Shown one piece after another: positions 50,428 to 59,293 of a stretch of 64,000 nt of DNA. The notes beneath the pieces are model-generated. The model saw nothing but the letters and a program-made list of their open reading frames with translations, had not been told where the DNA came from and did not search any database. This DNA comes from Cellulomonas sp. NS3 (lineage in GTDB: Bacteria > Actinomycetota > Actinomycetes > Actinomycetales > Cellulomonadaceae). Position 1 is the stretch's first letter, and each line of letters opens with the position of its first letter. Position numbers and translations under genes: made by a program. The stretch spans positions 62,001-126,000 of the forward strand of contig NZ_CP103289.1 of the NCBI RefSeq assembly GCF_024757985.1, read 5' to 3'.

Positions 50428-51906
50428 TCACGGCACGAGCCGGTACCGCTCGTCGAGCACGGTGCCGCGGTGCGGCTTGTACAGGTCGTAGCCGCGCGGG
50501 TTGCACTGCAGGCCGCCGTTGATGCAGTGCTCGACGAGCCGCTCGAGCACCTCGGGCTCCCAGGCGTTGACGAAGTCGTAGTGCCAGGACTGGTCGGTCC
50601 CGCTCGCGAGGTGCACGTCGGCCATGTCGCCGCTCACGGGCCACGCGATCTTGAACTCGAGCATCGGCACCGCGACGGGGTGGGTCAGCGGGCACTGCCC
50701 GTCGACGGGGTAGGCCATGTGCGAGCCGTGCCCCATGTGCGACGCGGCGTCGGGCGAGAGGTGCACCCCGTCCCAGCAGCTCGGGGCCTGGTAGCGGATG
50801 TTGAGCTGCGTGCCCGCGGGGCAGTGGGCCGGGATCTCCCAGCGCTTGGAGATGTCGCCGCACTCCCAGCCCTCGACGGCGCCGGGGGCGGTCCGGAACG
50901 TCTCGGGCGTCGCCATCATGTCGCCGGCCACGAAGCGCAGACCGGCGGGGAACGGCACGACCTTCGTGTGGTCGTCGATCCCCGACTTGTAGTAGATCGT
51001 CATCGGGATGTCCGGCCGGACCGGGGTGTCGCCCTCGTAGAGCGCCGGGAACCAGTACGACGAGCGGTCCTGCGGCACGGTGCACGTCGAGGCCGGGCTC
51101 GCGACCAGCGACGCCGGGGTCGAGAACGCGTCGGTCGAGCGGTTGCCGACGAACGTGTGCAGGTGCGACGCGCCGGGCCGTCCGGGGAAGACGATGGGGT
51201 CGTCCCGCAGCAGGTGCGAGAACGAGCAGTTCGCCTGGAACTCGTGGTGCGTCACCTCGTCGCCGTGCACGGGCGGGTCGACGGGCGCCGCGGGCTCGCC
51301 GTCGCCGAACACCTGGAGCTCGTGCAGCGAGTAGCCGTAGGCGGTGCCGCGCGCGGTCCCGACCAGCTGCACGTACCGGCCCGTGGTGGCGACGTCGAAC
51401 GACTGCACCCCGCCCGTGCCGCCGGTGACGGTCGCGACCGTGCGCCACGCGCGTGCGTCGTCGGACACCTGGAGCGTGAAGTCCTTCCCGAACGCCGCCT
51501 CCCAGTCGAGCACGACGCGCTCGAGCGGGTGCGGCCCGCCGAGGTCGACGCGCAGCCACTGGTCGTCGCCCGGGGCGCTGGCCCAGCGGGTCGCGCGGTC
51601 GCCGTCGACCGCGAAGCGCGGCCCGAGCCCGCCGGACTCCGAGCTCGACGCCGCGGTCAGCGCGCCCCGGGACAGCAGCGTCCCGGGCACGGCGGCGGCG
51701 TCGTCCGCGGTGGCGACGGACGTGGCGACGGCGGATGCCGCGACGAGACCGGCGGCCACCAGGACACCGAGGGTCCGGGTGCGTGCCGGTGCGCGGTGCG
51801 CGCTCCGTGGTCGGGTGGCGCGCGCGCCGGGTGCGGGCGGGAGCCCGGTGACGGGTGACCTCGCGCCAGGGGACCCTGGGGTGGTGCGCTCGTGGGTGCT
51901 GGGCAT
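50428..51906 (-). CDS. Exported discoidin + DUF1996 protein
   Basis: A 492-residue secreted protein. A basic N-terminus with a hydrophobic segment (about 46-66) is the signal peptide. Residues about 75-205 form a discoidin (F5/8 type C, CBM32-like) carbohydrate-binding domain: AVDGDRATRWASAPGDDQWLRVDLG, then YSLHELQVFG. Residues about 215-485 form DUF1996 (FQANCSFSHLLRDDPIVFPGRPGASHLHTFVGN, MTIYYKSGIDDHTKVVPFPAGLRFVAGDMMA). DUF1996 occurs in fungal and bacterial secreted proteins; the function is unproven, but His/Cys residues are conserved. It lies 114 bases downstream of the discoidin glycosidase, so the two probably form one operon under the LacI regulator. Confidence 0.92.
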   Translation of the reverse strand: MPSTHERTTPGSPGARSPVTGLPPAPGARATRPRSAHRAPARTRTLGVLVAAGLVAASAVATSVATADDAAAVPGTLLSRGALTAASSSESGGLGPRFAVDGDRATRWASAPGDDQWLRVDLGGPHPLERVVLDWEAAFGKDFTLQVSDDARAWRTVATVTGGTGGVQSFDVATTGRYVQLVGTARGTAYGYSLHELQVFGDGEPAAPVDPPVHGDEVTHHEFQANCSFSHLLRDDPIVFPGRPGASHLHTFVGNRSTDAFSTPASLVASPASTCTVPQDRSSYWFPALYEGDTPVRPDIPMTIYYKSGIDDHTKVVPFPAGLRFVAGDMMATPETFRTAPGAVEGWECGDISKRWEIPAHCPAGTQLNIRYQAPSCWDGVHLSPDAASHMGHGSHMAYPVDGQCPLTHPVAVPMLEFKIAWPVSGDMADVHLASGTDQSWHYDFVNAWEPEVLERLVEHCINGGLQCNPRGYDLYKPHRGTVLDERYRLVP

Positions 51907-52020
51907 GCGTGCTCCTTCGACCTCGTCGTCGCCGCGCGCCGCGCGGTGGGCAGCACCCGTCCCGGGACCGGGCGGGCGGGGTCGGGCGAGGGCGGCCGGA
52001 GGACCGCCCTCGCCCGGTGC

Positions 52021-54309
52021 TCAGCGCCGGTACACGCCGAGCTCGTAGAGCGAGAAGCCCCAGTCGGTGCCCCGCTCGTTCAGGTTCAGCCGCACGTAGC
52101 GCCCGCGGCCCGTGACGTCGATCCCGTCGATCCCGCCGTTGCCGTCGGTGACCGTGCTGACGTTGCGCCACGTCGTGCCGTCGTCGGAGACCTGCACGGT
52201 GTACGACCGGGCGAACGCCGCCTCCCAGACGAGCTGCAGGTGGTCGAACGACTGCACGGACCCGAGGTCGAGCTGGTACCAGGCGCTCGGACCCCACTGG
52301 CTCGCCCACCGGGTCGCGGGGTCGCCGTCGACGGCCCGCGCGGGGGAGAAGTCCCCGTTCCACGGGTCGAACGACGACGCGCTCGCGGACGCGCCGAGGG
52401 CGAGGTTCGTGCCGGCCACGGCGGGGGCGACGACGCGGAAGGACCGGGTCTCGACACCGACGTTGCCCCGGCCGTCCTCCGCGAAGACGTAGACCTTCCA
52501 GACCCCGAGCAGCTCGGGCGCCGTGACCTCGAAGCGCCCCGGTCCGGTGCGCGTCGCGGTGGTCCGCGCGAGCCCGCCCGCACCGTTGACGTACTTGCTG
52601 TTGAGCATCACGTGGTGCTCGACCGGGTCGCCGTCGGGGTCCGTGACGTCGACCTCGACGGTGAACGTCCGGCCCGCCTGCACGCTCGTCGCGCCCGGCA
52701 CGCGCATGCCTGTGATGCGGGGCGGGGTGTTGAGCCGTGACGTGTCGACGCCCCAGGCCCGCGCGATCGCGTAGTAGCCGAGCCGCTTGTTGTCGCCCGG
52801 CAGGACGTTGAACCACACGCCGCCGAAGTCGCCCTCGGTGCCGTAGTGGAAGAACGTCGCGCCGAGCCCGACGCCCTCGTGCTCGCGGATGCAGCGCCAC
52901 GAGCTGACGTAGGCGGCGCCCTTCTCGAGGTCGCTCGGCTCGTCGGGCACGCCGTTCTCGTCGTCCGGCACCTCCCACTCCCCGGCCGCGCCGCCCTCCG
53001 TGAGGATGTACGGCTTGCCGTAGTCGCCGGCTTCCCAGCTCGCCCGGATGTTGCAGACGTCGCCGTAGGCGTTGATCGACAGCAGGTCCAGGTCCGGTGC
53101 GCTCGCCTTCAGGTACGGCCACGCGCCGGCCCAGGCGTCGGTGTTCGTCGTCGGGTGGTTCGGGTCGGCGGCGTGGATCGCGACGCTCACCTCGTTGACG
53201 AAGGCGGCGTAGGCGTGGCGCACCTGCTCGAGGTCGGTGCCCGTGAAGCAGTTCTGCAGGCCGAGGATCGCCTCGTTGCCGATGTTCCACATGAGCACGC
53301 CCGGGTGGCCCTTGTACTGCTCGACCCAGCGCAGGATGTCGGCCTTGGTCGTCGACCGGTACGCGGCGTCGGTGCGGTAGTCGATGCAGCCGCCGCTGCC
53401 GGGGCCGCCGCCGGGCAGCAGCCAGAATCCCATGACGACGCGGACGTCCCGCGCGGCGGCCGCGTCGAGCAGCTGCACCGTGTCCGCGCCCGTGCCCCAC
53501 GTGCGGATCGTGTTGGCCCCGGTCGCGGCCAGCGGGCCCATGTAGTGCTCGGCGGCGCTGAACGACGGTCCCCAGGTGAAGCCCCGGACCGTGAACGGGC
53601 GGCCGTCGACCTGCAGGTCCCAGGCACCCTCGGTGCCGACGACCTCGACCCTGCTCGGTCCGGAGTCGCGCACGGGCACGTTCGGGTGGCCGGGGTCGAC
53701 GTACGCCGGGTCGGGGTCGGGGGGATCCGTCGGGTCCGTCGGGTCGGTGCCCGCCGGCGTGCCGAGGATGCGCATCTCCCAGAGCGAGTTGCCGTAGCCG
53801 CCCGAGCGCGCCGTCGACAGCAGGCGGACGTACCGGCCGGTGCCGTCGACGTCGAGCACGTCGGTGCCGCCGTCGCCCGAGGTCGTCGAGTGCACGGTCG
53901 TCCAGGACGCCGCGTCGTCGGACACCTGCACCTGGTACGCCGTCGCGTAGGCGCCCTCCCAGACGAGCTCCACGCGGTCGACCGCGGCCCGCTGCTCGAG
54001 GTCGACCTGGAGCCACTGCGGGTCGCGGAACGCGCTGGACCAGCGGGTCCCGAGGTCCCCGTCGAACGCGGCGCGGGCCGGGGTGTAGTCGGCGCTCTCG
54101 ACGGAGGATGCCGTCGCGGGGCGGCCCTGCGAGAGCAGGACCGGGGCGGCGTGGGCCGCGGTGGCGCCGGCGACGACGAGGGTCGAGCCGAGCAGGCCGG
54201 CGACGGTCGCGGCGGCGAGGACGGCCCGCGGGCGGGGTCGTGGCGTGCGGGCGGACGCCGGTCGGGGCGTCGGTCCGGGCGTCGGTGCGGGCGGGGGCGG
54301 GATGCGCAT
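52021..54309 (-). CDS. Secreted glycoside hydrolase with two discoidin domains
   Basis: A 762-residue exported enzyme: long signal region (to about residue 55), discoidin domain 1 (about 58-184), TIM-barrel glycosidase (about 220-525), a fibronectin/Ig-like module (about 528-620) and discoidin domain 2 (about 625-762). The general acid/base is in WNIGNEA (Glu346) and the nucleophile in YILTEGG (Glu438), consistent with clan A retaining hydrolases near GH2 or GH72-like enzymes; the exact family needs a profile search. Both discoidin domains share the ATRW and YSLYEL sequence patterns. The GAGAGGA ribosome site fixes ATG 54309. Control by the divergent LacI protein through GAGAGCGCTCTC is likely. 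Confidence 0.9.
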   Translation of the reverse strand: MRIPPPPAPTPGPTPRPASARTPRPRPRAVLAAATVAGLLGSTLVVAGATAAHAAPVLLSQGRPATASSVESADYTPARAAFDGDLGTRWSSAFRDPQWLQVDLEQRAAVDRVELVWEGAYATAYQVQVSDDAASWTTVHSTTSGDGGTDVLDVDGTGRYVRLLSTARSGGYGNSLWEMRILGTPAGTDPTDPTDPPDPDPAYVDPGHPNVPVRDSGPSRVEVVGTEGAWDLQVDGRPFTVRGFTWGPSFSAAEHYMGPLAATGANTIRTWGTGADTVQLLDAAAARDVRVVMGFWLLPGGGPGSGGCIDYRTDAAYRSTTKADILRWVEQYKGHPGVLMWNIGNEAILGLQNCFTGTDLEQVRHAYAAFVNEVSVAIHAADPNHPTTNTDAWAGAWPYLKASAPDLDLLSINAYGDVCNIRASWEAGDYGKPYILTEGGAAGEWEVPDDENGVPDEPSDLEKGAAYVSSWRCIREHEGVGLGATFFHYGTEGDFGGVWFNVLPGDNKRLGYYAIARAWGVDTSRLNTPPRITGMRVPGATSVQAGRTFTVEVDVTDPDGDPVEHHVMLNSKYVNGAGGLARTTATRTGPGRFEVTAPELLGVWKVYVFAEDGRGNVGVETRSFRVVAPAVAGTNLALGASASASSFDPWNGDFSPARAVDGDPATRWASQWGPSAWYQLDLGSVQSFDHLQLVWEAAFARSYTVQVSDDGTTWRNVSTVTDGNGGIDGIDVTGRGRYVRLNLNERGTDWGFSLYELGVYRR

Positions 54310-54442
54310 CGTCGGTCCTCTCTGCGGGACGGCTCTGTCCCGGGTGGCTCACCGGCTCGTCGTCGGGCCGGTCGTGCGGCGCTGGCGGTGCCGTGGGGTC
54401 CGGCAGCGGGTCCGTCCTCGCGGCGAGCCGGGTCCCGGCTCG

Positions 54443-54454
54443 GAGAGCGCTCTC
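54443..54454 (-). promoter_or_regulatory. LacI-family operator in front of the glycosidase operon
   Basis: GAGAGCGCTCTC is a perfect 12-bp palindrome with the CG-centred core of LacI/GalR sites, 134 bases upstream of the glycosidase start. It is identical to the site at the adjacent lacI promoter and is very similar to CebR-type sites that control sugar and glycanase genes in actinobacteria. Confidence 0.8.
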
Positions 54455-54589
54455 AATCTGGCGAGTCTGAGCCGGTCGTCGGTGGGTGTCAAGGGCGCCT
54501 TTTCCGTTATCCCCCGGCGTCCTGGGCGTCGCCGAGCCCATGTCCGGCCCCGGAGCCCCGGTGCGGTGCCCTCCGGTGGGTCGAAAGAT

Positions 54590-54615
54590 GAGAGCGCTCT
54601 CCGTTGCGGTATCGT
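54590..54615 (+). promoter_or_regulatory. lacI operator and leaderless promoter
   Basis: GAGAGCGCTCTC (54590-54601) is followed by a TATCGT -10 box (54610-54615), which lies exactly 12 to 7 bases before GTG 54622. The transcript should start at the GTG itself, and the operator occupies the spacer between -10 and -35, so the repressor would block its own promoter. Confidence 0.78.
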
Positions 54616-54621
54616 CGGGAC

Positions 54622-55671
54622 GTGGACCCGACCCGGACGCCCGTCGCGGCCCCGACGCTCGAGGACGTCGCCCGCGTCGCCGGTGTCTCGCGCGCGACGG
54701 TCTCCCGCGTGATCAACGGCCAGCGCCACGTGAAGCCGACCCTGCAGGCCACGGTCATGGAGGCCGTCGCCATGACCGGCTACGTGCCCAACCGCGCCGC
54801 CCGCTCGCTGGTCACCCGCCGCACCGGCACGGTCGCGGTCATCATCTCGGGCACCGAGCAGGAGCCCGACGACGAGCTCTACCTCCCCGGTGTTCTCGCC
54901 GACCCGTTCTTCGGCCGGACGGTCGGCTCGTTCATCCGCGCCCTGCGCCCGCACGACGTGCACCCCGTCCTGCTCGTCGCCGACAGCGACGCGGCGCGCG
55001 ACCAGGCCCTCGCCTACCTGCGGTTCGGCAACGCCGACGGCGCGCTGCTCGTCTCGACGCACGGCGCCGACCCGCTCCCGCGCCTCGTCATGGGCACCGG
55101 GCGCCCGGTCGTGGTGTTCGCGCACCCGCCCGAGCCCATGCCCGTGAGCTACGTCGACGTCGCGAACGCCGACGGCGGCCGGCTCGCCGCGCACCACCTG
55201 CTCGACCGCGGGTGCCGCTCGCTCGGTGTCGTCGCCGGTCCGGAGGGCGTCCGTGCGGCGCGGGAGCGGCTCAGCGGCTTCCGCGACGCCGCCGCCCGCC
55301 GGGGACACGCGTTCGTCCCGAGCGTCGAGGGCGTCTTCACGTTCGACAGCGGCGAGGCGGCCGCCACGCTGCTCCTCGAGCAGAACCCCGCCCTCGACGG
55401 GATCTTCGCGGCCAACGACCTCATGGCGCAGGGCGCCCTCCGTGCGCTGGCCGCCGCGGGCCGGCGCGTGCCCGACGACGTCGCCGTGGTCGGGTTCGAC
55501 GACAGCGCCGCAGCCGAGCAGGCGCGCCCGCGGCTCACCACCGTCCGGCAGCCCGTCGAGCAGATGGCCGCGGAGATGGCCCGGCTGCTGCTGGCGCAGA
55601 TCGACGCGGGCGAGCCGCTCGTGCAGTCGTCGATCTTCGAGCCGACGCTCGTGGTGCGCGAGTCGGCCTGA
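54622..55671 (+). CDS. LacI-family sugar-responsive repressor
   Basis: A 349-residue LacI/GalR regulator. The HTH is LEDVARVAGVSRATVSRVINGQRHVKP (about 12-38), followed by a hinge and a periplasmic-binding-protein-like effector domain (GTVAVIISG, LLVADSDAARDQALAYL, RSLGVVAGPE, DGIFAANDLMAQGALRAL, VVGFDDSAAAEQARPRLTTVRQP). GTG 54622 is supported by the -10 box at the leaderless position; a longer start would disrupt the promoter. It is divergent from the secreted glycosidase and DUF1996 genes and shares GAGAGCGCTCTC with them, so they form a local glycan-use regulon. Confidence 0.96.
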   Translation: MDPTRTPVAAPTLEDVARVAGVSRATVSRVINGQRHVKPTLQATVMEAVAMTGYVPNRAARSLVTRRTGTVAVIISGTEQEPDDELYLPGVLADPFFGRTVGSFIRALRPHDVHPVLLVADSDAARDQALAYLRFGNADGALLVSTHGADPLPRLVMGTGRPVVVFAHPPEPMPVSYVDVANADGGRLAAHHLLDRGCRSLGVVAGPEGVRAARERLSGFRDAAARRGHAFVPSVEGVFTFDSGEAAATLLLEQNPALDGIFAANDLMAQGALRALAAAGRRVPDDVAVVGFDDSAAAEQARPRLTTVRQPVEQMAAEMARLLLAQIDAGEPLVQSSIFEPTLVVRESA

Positions 55672-55707
55672 CGCCTGCCTCGGGGCGAGGCGGGCCGGTC
55701 CGGCCGG

Positions 55708-55941
55708 TCAGGCGAGCGCGAGCACGCCCAGCACACCGACCGCCACGCCGAGGACCAGCGAGACCCCGATGAGCACGGCGTGCACGGTGAGGAACCGCGT
55801 CGCCCGCCCGGACGCGTCACGCGAGCGCGGGTCGGCGGCGATGCGCTGCCAGAACCGCGGCCAGATGAGCAGGTTCCACAGGCCCGTCACCACGAGGAGG
55901 ATCGCCCACGGGGCCGGCAGCAGGATCGCGTCGGAGGTCAC
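55708..55941 (-). CDS. SCO4848-family small membrane protein
   Basis: A 77-residue protein of the SCO4848 family, conserved in actinobacteria. PAPWAILLVVTGLWNLLIWPRFWQRIAADPRSRD and RFLTVHAVLIGVSLVLGVAVGVLGV give two membrane helices with a WPRF motif and conserved basic loop. Function is unknown. GTG 55941 is the start that gives family length. Confidence 0.8.
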   Translation of the reverse strand: MTSDAILLPAPWAILLVVTGLWNLLIWPRFWQRIAADPRSRDASGRATRFLTVHAVLIGVSLVLGVAVGVLGVLALA

Positions 55942-55960
55942 GAGGGAAGTATCCCGTCCG

Positions 55961-57586
55961 TCACGGCGCGTGGCGGTCCAGGAACTCGTACACCTCGGTC
56001 GCGTCCACCCCGGGGAACGCCCCGGTCGGCAGCGCCGCGAGCGTGCTCGCGTGCGGGCGCGCGCTGGGCCAGGACCGCCCCGCCCAGCGCGTCGCGAGCT
56101 CCTCGGGCGCCTCGCGGCAGCACGTCGCGTCCGGGCAGCGGGACGCCGCCCGCTCCGACGTCTCACGGCCGCGGAACCACCGCACGTGCGCGAACGGCAC
56201 GCCCACGGACACCGAGAACTCGCCCTCGGGCGACCCATGCACGCGGGACGTGCACCAGTACGTGCCCGACGAGGTGTCGGTGTACTGGTAGTACGGGCTG
56301 AACCGGTCGGGGATCGAGAAGACGACCCGCGCGGTCCAGTGCTTGCACACCGGCTGTCCCTCGATCGCGCCGAGCGGGTCGGACGGGAAGCGCACGCCGT
56401 CGTTCTCGTACGCCTTGTGCAGCGTGCCGCTCTCATGGACCTTCATGAAGTGCACCGGGATGCCGAGGTGCCGGGTCGCGAGGTTCGTGAACCGGTGCGC
56501 GGCGGTCTCGTAGGTCACGGCGAACGCGTCGCGCAGGTCCTCGACCGAGAGCCGCCGCTCGGCCTTCGCCTCGCGCAGCAGCGCGACGGTGCCCTCCTCG
56601 GGCAGCAGGAGCGCGGCCGTCAGGTAGTTCGTCTCGACGCGCTGGCGCAGGAAGTCCCCGTAGTCGCGCGGCTCGGTGTGCCCGAGGACGTGGCTCGCGA
56701 CGGCCTGGAGCAGCGCGGAGCGGGGGTCCGCCGAGGACGTGAGCCCGTGCGGCAGGTAGATGCGGCCGTGCTCGAGGTCCGTGACCGAGCGGGTCGAGTG
56801 CGGCAGGTCGTGCACGTAGTGCAGCGAGAAGCCGAGGTGCGCGGCGATGTCGGCCGTGCCGCGCTGCGACAGCGGTCCGCCCGGGTGCCCGACCGCGGCG
56901 AGCAGCCCGCGCGCGTGCTCCTCGAGGTCGGGGAAGTAGTTGTCCTGCGCGCGCATCGTCGCCCGCAGCTCGGCGTTGGCCCGGCGGGCCTCCTCGGGCG
57001 TCGCGGCCTTCTCGGTGAGCAGCCGCTGGACCTCCGCCTGGAGCCGGACGAGGGCCTCGAGCGCGTCGCTCGGCAGCGACCGCCCGACCTTGACGAGCGG
57101 GACCTGCAGCGACGCGAACAGGGGGCCGCGCTGGGCCCGCTCGAGCTCGACCTCGAGGGCCGCGCGCCGGCTCGGGGCCTCGTCGCGCAGCAGCTCGGCG
57201 AGCGGGACGTCGAGCGCGTGCGCGACCTGCTGCAGCAGCGAGAGTTTGGGCTCGCGGTGGCCGTTCTCCAGCATCGACACCTGCGACGCCGCGCGCCCGA
57301 TCGCCGCTCCGAGGTCGTCGAGCGTCATGCCTCGCGCGGTGCGCAGGTGCCGGACGCGGCGCCCGAGCACGAGCGTGTCGACGCCCGGCTGCGCGCCGTC
57401 GTCGGGCACGGTCCGGGGCCGCGCGGTGGGCTCCGTCGCTGTCGGCCGGATCCCGACGGTCCGCTCGTCGGCGGCCTCGCGCGGTCCGGGCCCGCGGCGG
57501 TCCGCACCGGTCCGCGCGCGGGGACCGCCCCGTCTCGCCGGGTCGGGGGACTGCCCGGGCCTCGTCGCCTCGGTGGAGATCGCCAT
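55961..57586 (-). CDS. ramB: RamB-like regulator of acetate metabolism
   Basis: A 541-residue XRE-family regulator: HTH (about 73-134, [52 protein letters not shown]), a middle region, an ImmA/IrrE-like peptidase-fold segment ([26 protein letters not shown]) and a C-terminal DUF2083 domain with CxxC-type cysteines ([13 protein letters not shown]). It is divergent from isocitrate lyase, as expected for RamB. The usual homologues have no 70-residue N-terminal extension; a GTG at 57370 would give a 469-residue protein close to family length, but neither start has a clear ribosome site. It presumably senses an acetate-derived signal. Confidence 0.92.
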   Translation of the reverse strand: MAISTEATRPGQSPDPARRGGPRARTGADRRGPGPREAADERTVGIRPTATEPTARPRTVPDDGAQPGVDTLVLGRRVRHLRTARGMTLDDLGAAIGRAASQVSMLENGHREPKLSLLQQVAHALDVPLAELLRDEAPSRRAALEVELERAQRGPLFASLQVPLVKVGRSLPSDALEALVRLQAEVQRLLTEKAATPEEARRANAELRATMRAQDNYFPDLEEHARGLLAAVGHPGGPLSQRGTADIAAHLGFSLHYVHDLPHSTRSVTDLEHGRIYLPHGLTSSADPRSALLQAVASHVLGHTEPRDYGDFLRQRVETNYLTAALLLPEEGTVALLREAKAERRLSVEDLRDAFAVTYETAAHRFTNLATRHLGIPVHFMKVHESGTLHKAYENDGVRFPSDPLGAIEGQPVCKHWTARVVFSIPDRFSPYYQYTDTSSGTYWCTSRVHGSPEGEFSVSVGVPFAHVRWFRGRETSERAASRCPDATCCREAPEELATRWAGRSWPSARPHASTLAALPTGAFPGVDATEVYEFLDRHAP

Positions 57587-57611
57587 GCTCGACGGTCGCA
57601 GACCGGCTCCG

Positions 57612-57648
57612 CTTCTGTCGAGGAGAAGGATCCCCGATCTTCTGCACG
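57612..57648. promoter_or_regulatory. ramB-aceA divergent regulatory region
   Basis: CTTCTG at 57612 recurs at 57639 (27 bases apart), and AGAAGGATC (57624-57632) pairs with GATCTTCT (57636-57643) as a near-perfect dyad around CCC. These lie between the divergent ramB and aceA genes and are candidate RamB sites; they do not match the C. glutamicum TTTGCAAA core. Confidence 0.5.
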
Positions 57649-57726
57649 CTGGGCGGGCTCCCGCAGGTCGGCGCGGGTCCAGGGTGGGTTGCACGAGGGA
57701 ACCATCGAGAAGAACCGGAGGACATC

Positions 57727-59106
57727 GTGAACGAGACGACCGCGACGACGGGGCCGACGAGCACGAGCACGGCACAGGAGCGGTCCGCCGGCGCGCCCCG
57801 GGCGACCGGCGCGACCCGGCCCGGCGACCAGGTGCAGACGCCCGAGGAGCTGGCCCACGAGTGGGCCACAGACCCGCGCTGGGCCGGCGTCCGCCGCGAC
57901 CACACCGCCGAGGACGTCGTGACGCTGCGCGGCTCGGTCCGCGAGGAGCACACGCTCGCCCGCCGCGGGGCCGAGCGGCTCTGGGAGCTGCTGCACACCC
58001 GCGAGTGGGTCCCGGCGCTGGGCGCGCTGACCGGCAACCAGGCCGTGCAGCAGGTCAGGGCCGGCCTCGAGGCGATCTACCTCTCCGGCTGGCAGGTCGC
58101 CGCCGACGCCAACCTCTCCGGCCAGACCTACCCGGACCAGAGCCTCTACCCGGCGAACAGCGTCCCCGCGGTCGTGCGGCGCATCAACAACGCGCTGCTG
58201 CGCGCCGACCAGATCGAGGCGTCGGAGAACGGCGGGCGCCGGACGCGCGAGTGGCTCGCGCCGATCGTCGCCGACGCCGAGGCCGGCTTCGGGGGACCGC
58301 TCAACGCCTACGAGCTCATGGCCGCGATGATCGCGGCCGGCGCCGCCGGGGTGCACTGGGAGGACCAGCTCGCGGCCGAGAAGAAGTGCGGCCACCTGGG
58401 CGGCAAGGTTCTGGTCCCGACGAGCCAGCACGTGCGCACGCTGAGCGCCGCTCGCCTCGCCGCCGACGTCGCGGGCGTCCCGACTGTCGTCGTCGCCCGG
58501 ACCGACGCGCTCGGCGCCGACCTGCTCACGTCCGACGTCAACGAGCGCGACCAGCCGTTCCTCACCGGCGAGCGCACGCCCGAGGGCTACTTCCGGGTCC
58601 GCCCCGGACTGGACGCGGTCGTTTCGCGGGCCACCGCCTACGCCGAGTACGCGGACCTGCTGTGGGTCGAGACGTCGACGCCCGACCTCGCCCTCGCCCG
58701 GGAGTTCGCCGAGCGGATCCACGAGCGCTTCCCCGGCAAGCTCCTCGCGTACAACTGCTCGCCGTCGTTCAACTGGCGCTCACACCTCGACGACGCCACG
58801 ATCGCGCGCTTCCAGAAGGAGCTCGCGGCCAGCGGGTACGCGTTCCAGTTCATCACCCTGGCCGGCTTCCACGCGCTCAACCACTCGATGTTCTCGCTCG
58901 CCCGCGGGTACGCCGAGCGCGGCATGAGCGCCTACGTCGAGCTCCAGGAGGTCGAGTTCGCCTCCGAGCCCGACGGCTACACAGCCACACGCCACCAGCG
59001 CGAGGTCGGCACCGGCTACTTCGACAAGGTCGCCACCGCGATCGACCCCCGGAGCGCCACGCTCGCGCTCGCCGGGTCCACGGAGGCGTCGCAGTTCGCC
59101 CACTGA
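57727..59106 (+). CDS. aceA: Isocitrate lyase
   Basis: A 459-residue isocitrate lyase, which splits isocitrate into glyoxylate and succinate so that acetate or fatty acids can be used for growth. The catalytic loop KKCGH is at 219-223 (Cys221 is the general acid/base); [25 protein letters not shown] and the C-terminal [10 protein letters not shown] are also conserved. The first 30 residues are a non-conserved Thr/Ala-rich extension. GTG 57727 follows CCGGAGG. It heads an operon with malate synthase and is divergent from ramB. Confidence 0.97.
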   Translation: MNETTATTGPTSTSTAQERSAGAPRATGATRPGDQVQTPEELAHEWATDPRWAGVRRDHTAEDVVTLRGSVREEHTLARRGAERLWELLHTREWVPALGALTGNQAVQQVRAGLEAIYLSGWQVAADANLSGQTYPDQSLYPANSVPAVVRRINNALLRADQIEASENGGRRTREWLAPIVADAEAGFGGPLNAYELMAAMIAAGAAGVHWEDQLAAEKKCGHLGGKVLVPTSQHVRTLSAARLAADVAGVPTVVVARTDALGADLLTSDVNERDQPFLTGERTPEGYFRVRPGLDAVVSRATAYAEYADLLWVETSTPDLALAREFAERIHERFPGKLLAYNCSPSFNWRSHLDDATIARFQKELAASGYAFQFITLAGFHALNHSMFSLARGYAERGMSAYVELQEVEFASEPDGYTATRHQREVGTGYFDKVATAIDPRSATLALAGSTEASQFAH

Positions 59107-59126
59107 GCGGACGCACGCCCGCGGGC

Positions 59127-59167
59127 GGTGCGGGGTCCCCGCGACCCGGGGCCCGTTGCCCCGCACC
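59127..59167 (+). terminator. Weak hairpin between aceA and aceB
   Basis: GGTGCGGGG (59127-59135) and its complement (59159-59167) form a 9-bp stem enclosing further pairing GC-rich sequence. It lies 21 bases after the aceA stop and may attenuate rather than fully stop read-through into aceB. Confidence 0.5.
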
Positions 59168-59187
59168 GTCCGCCCCTCCGGCCCCGG

Positions 59188-59257
59188 CCGTCCCGCACCA
59201 CCCGCGTGGCTGCGGCCGTCGCGCACCACCGGCCACCGCAGTCGTCGCGCACCACCC
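59188..59257 (+). repeat. Triple GTCSCGCACCACC repeat before aceB
   Basis: A 13-base unit occurs three times (starting near 59190, 59218 and 59244, about 27 bases apart) in the 187-base spacer between aceA and aceB. The spacing of about two and a half turns suggests a possible protein-binding array controlling aceB separately. Confidence 0.55.
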
Positions 59258-59293
59258 GAGCACGTCTCCGCACGCCCCCGAGAGGAGCACGCC

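Larger units (their letters stand above)
54310..54621. other. 312-bp divergent promoter region between glycosidase and lacI
   Basis: No gene fits here. It contains two copies of GAGAGCGCTCTC (54443-54454 and 54590-54601), one toward each divergent gene, and the lacI -10 box at 54610-54615. The rest is GC-rich spacer without clear secondary structure. Confidence 0.7.

Noticed and set aside
55226-57730. Plus-strand open frame of over 800 codons opposite ramB
   Set aside because: It is the antisense shadow of the XRE/DUF2083 regulator, which has clear domains on the minus strand.
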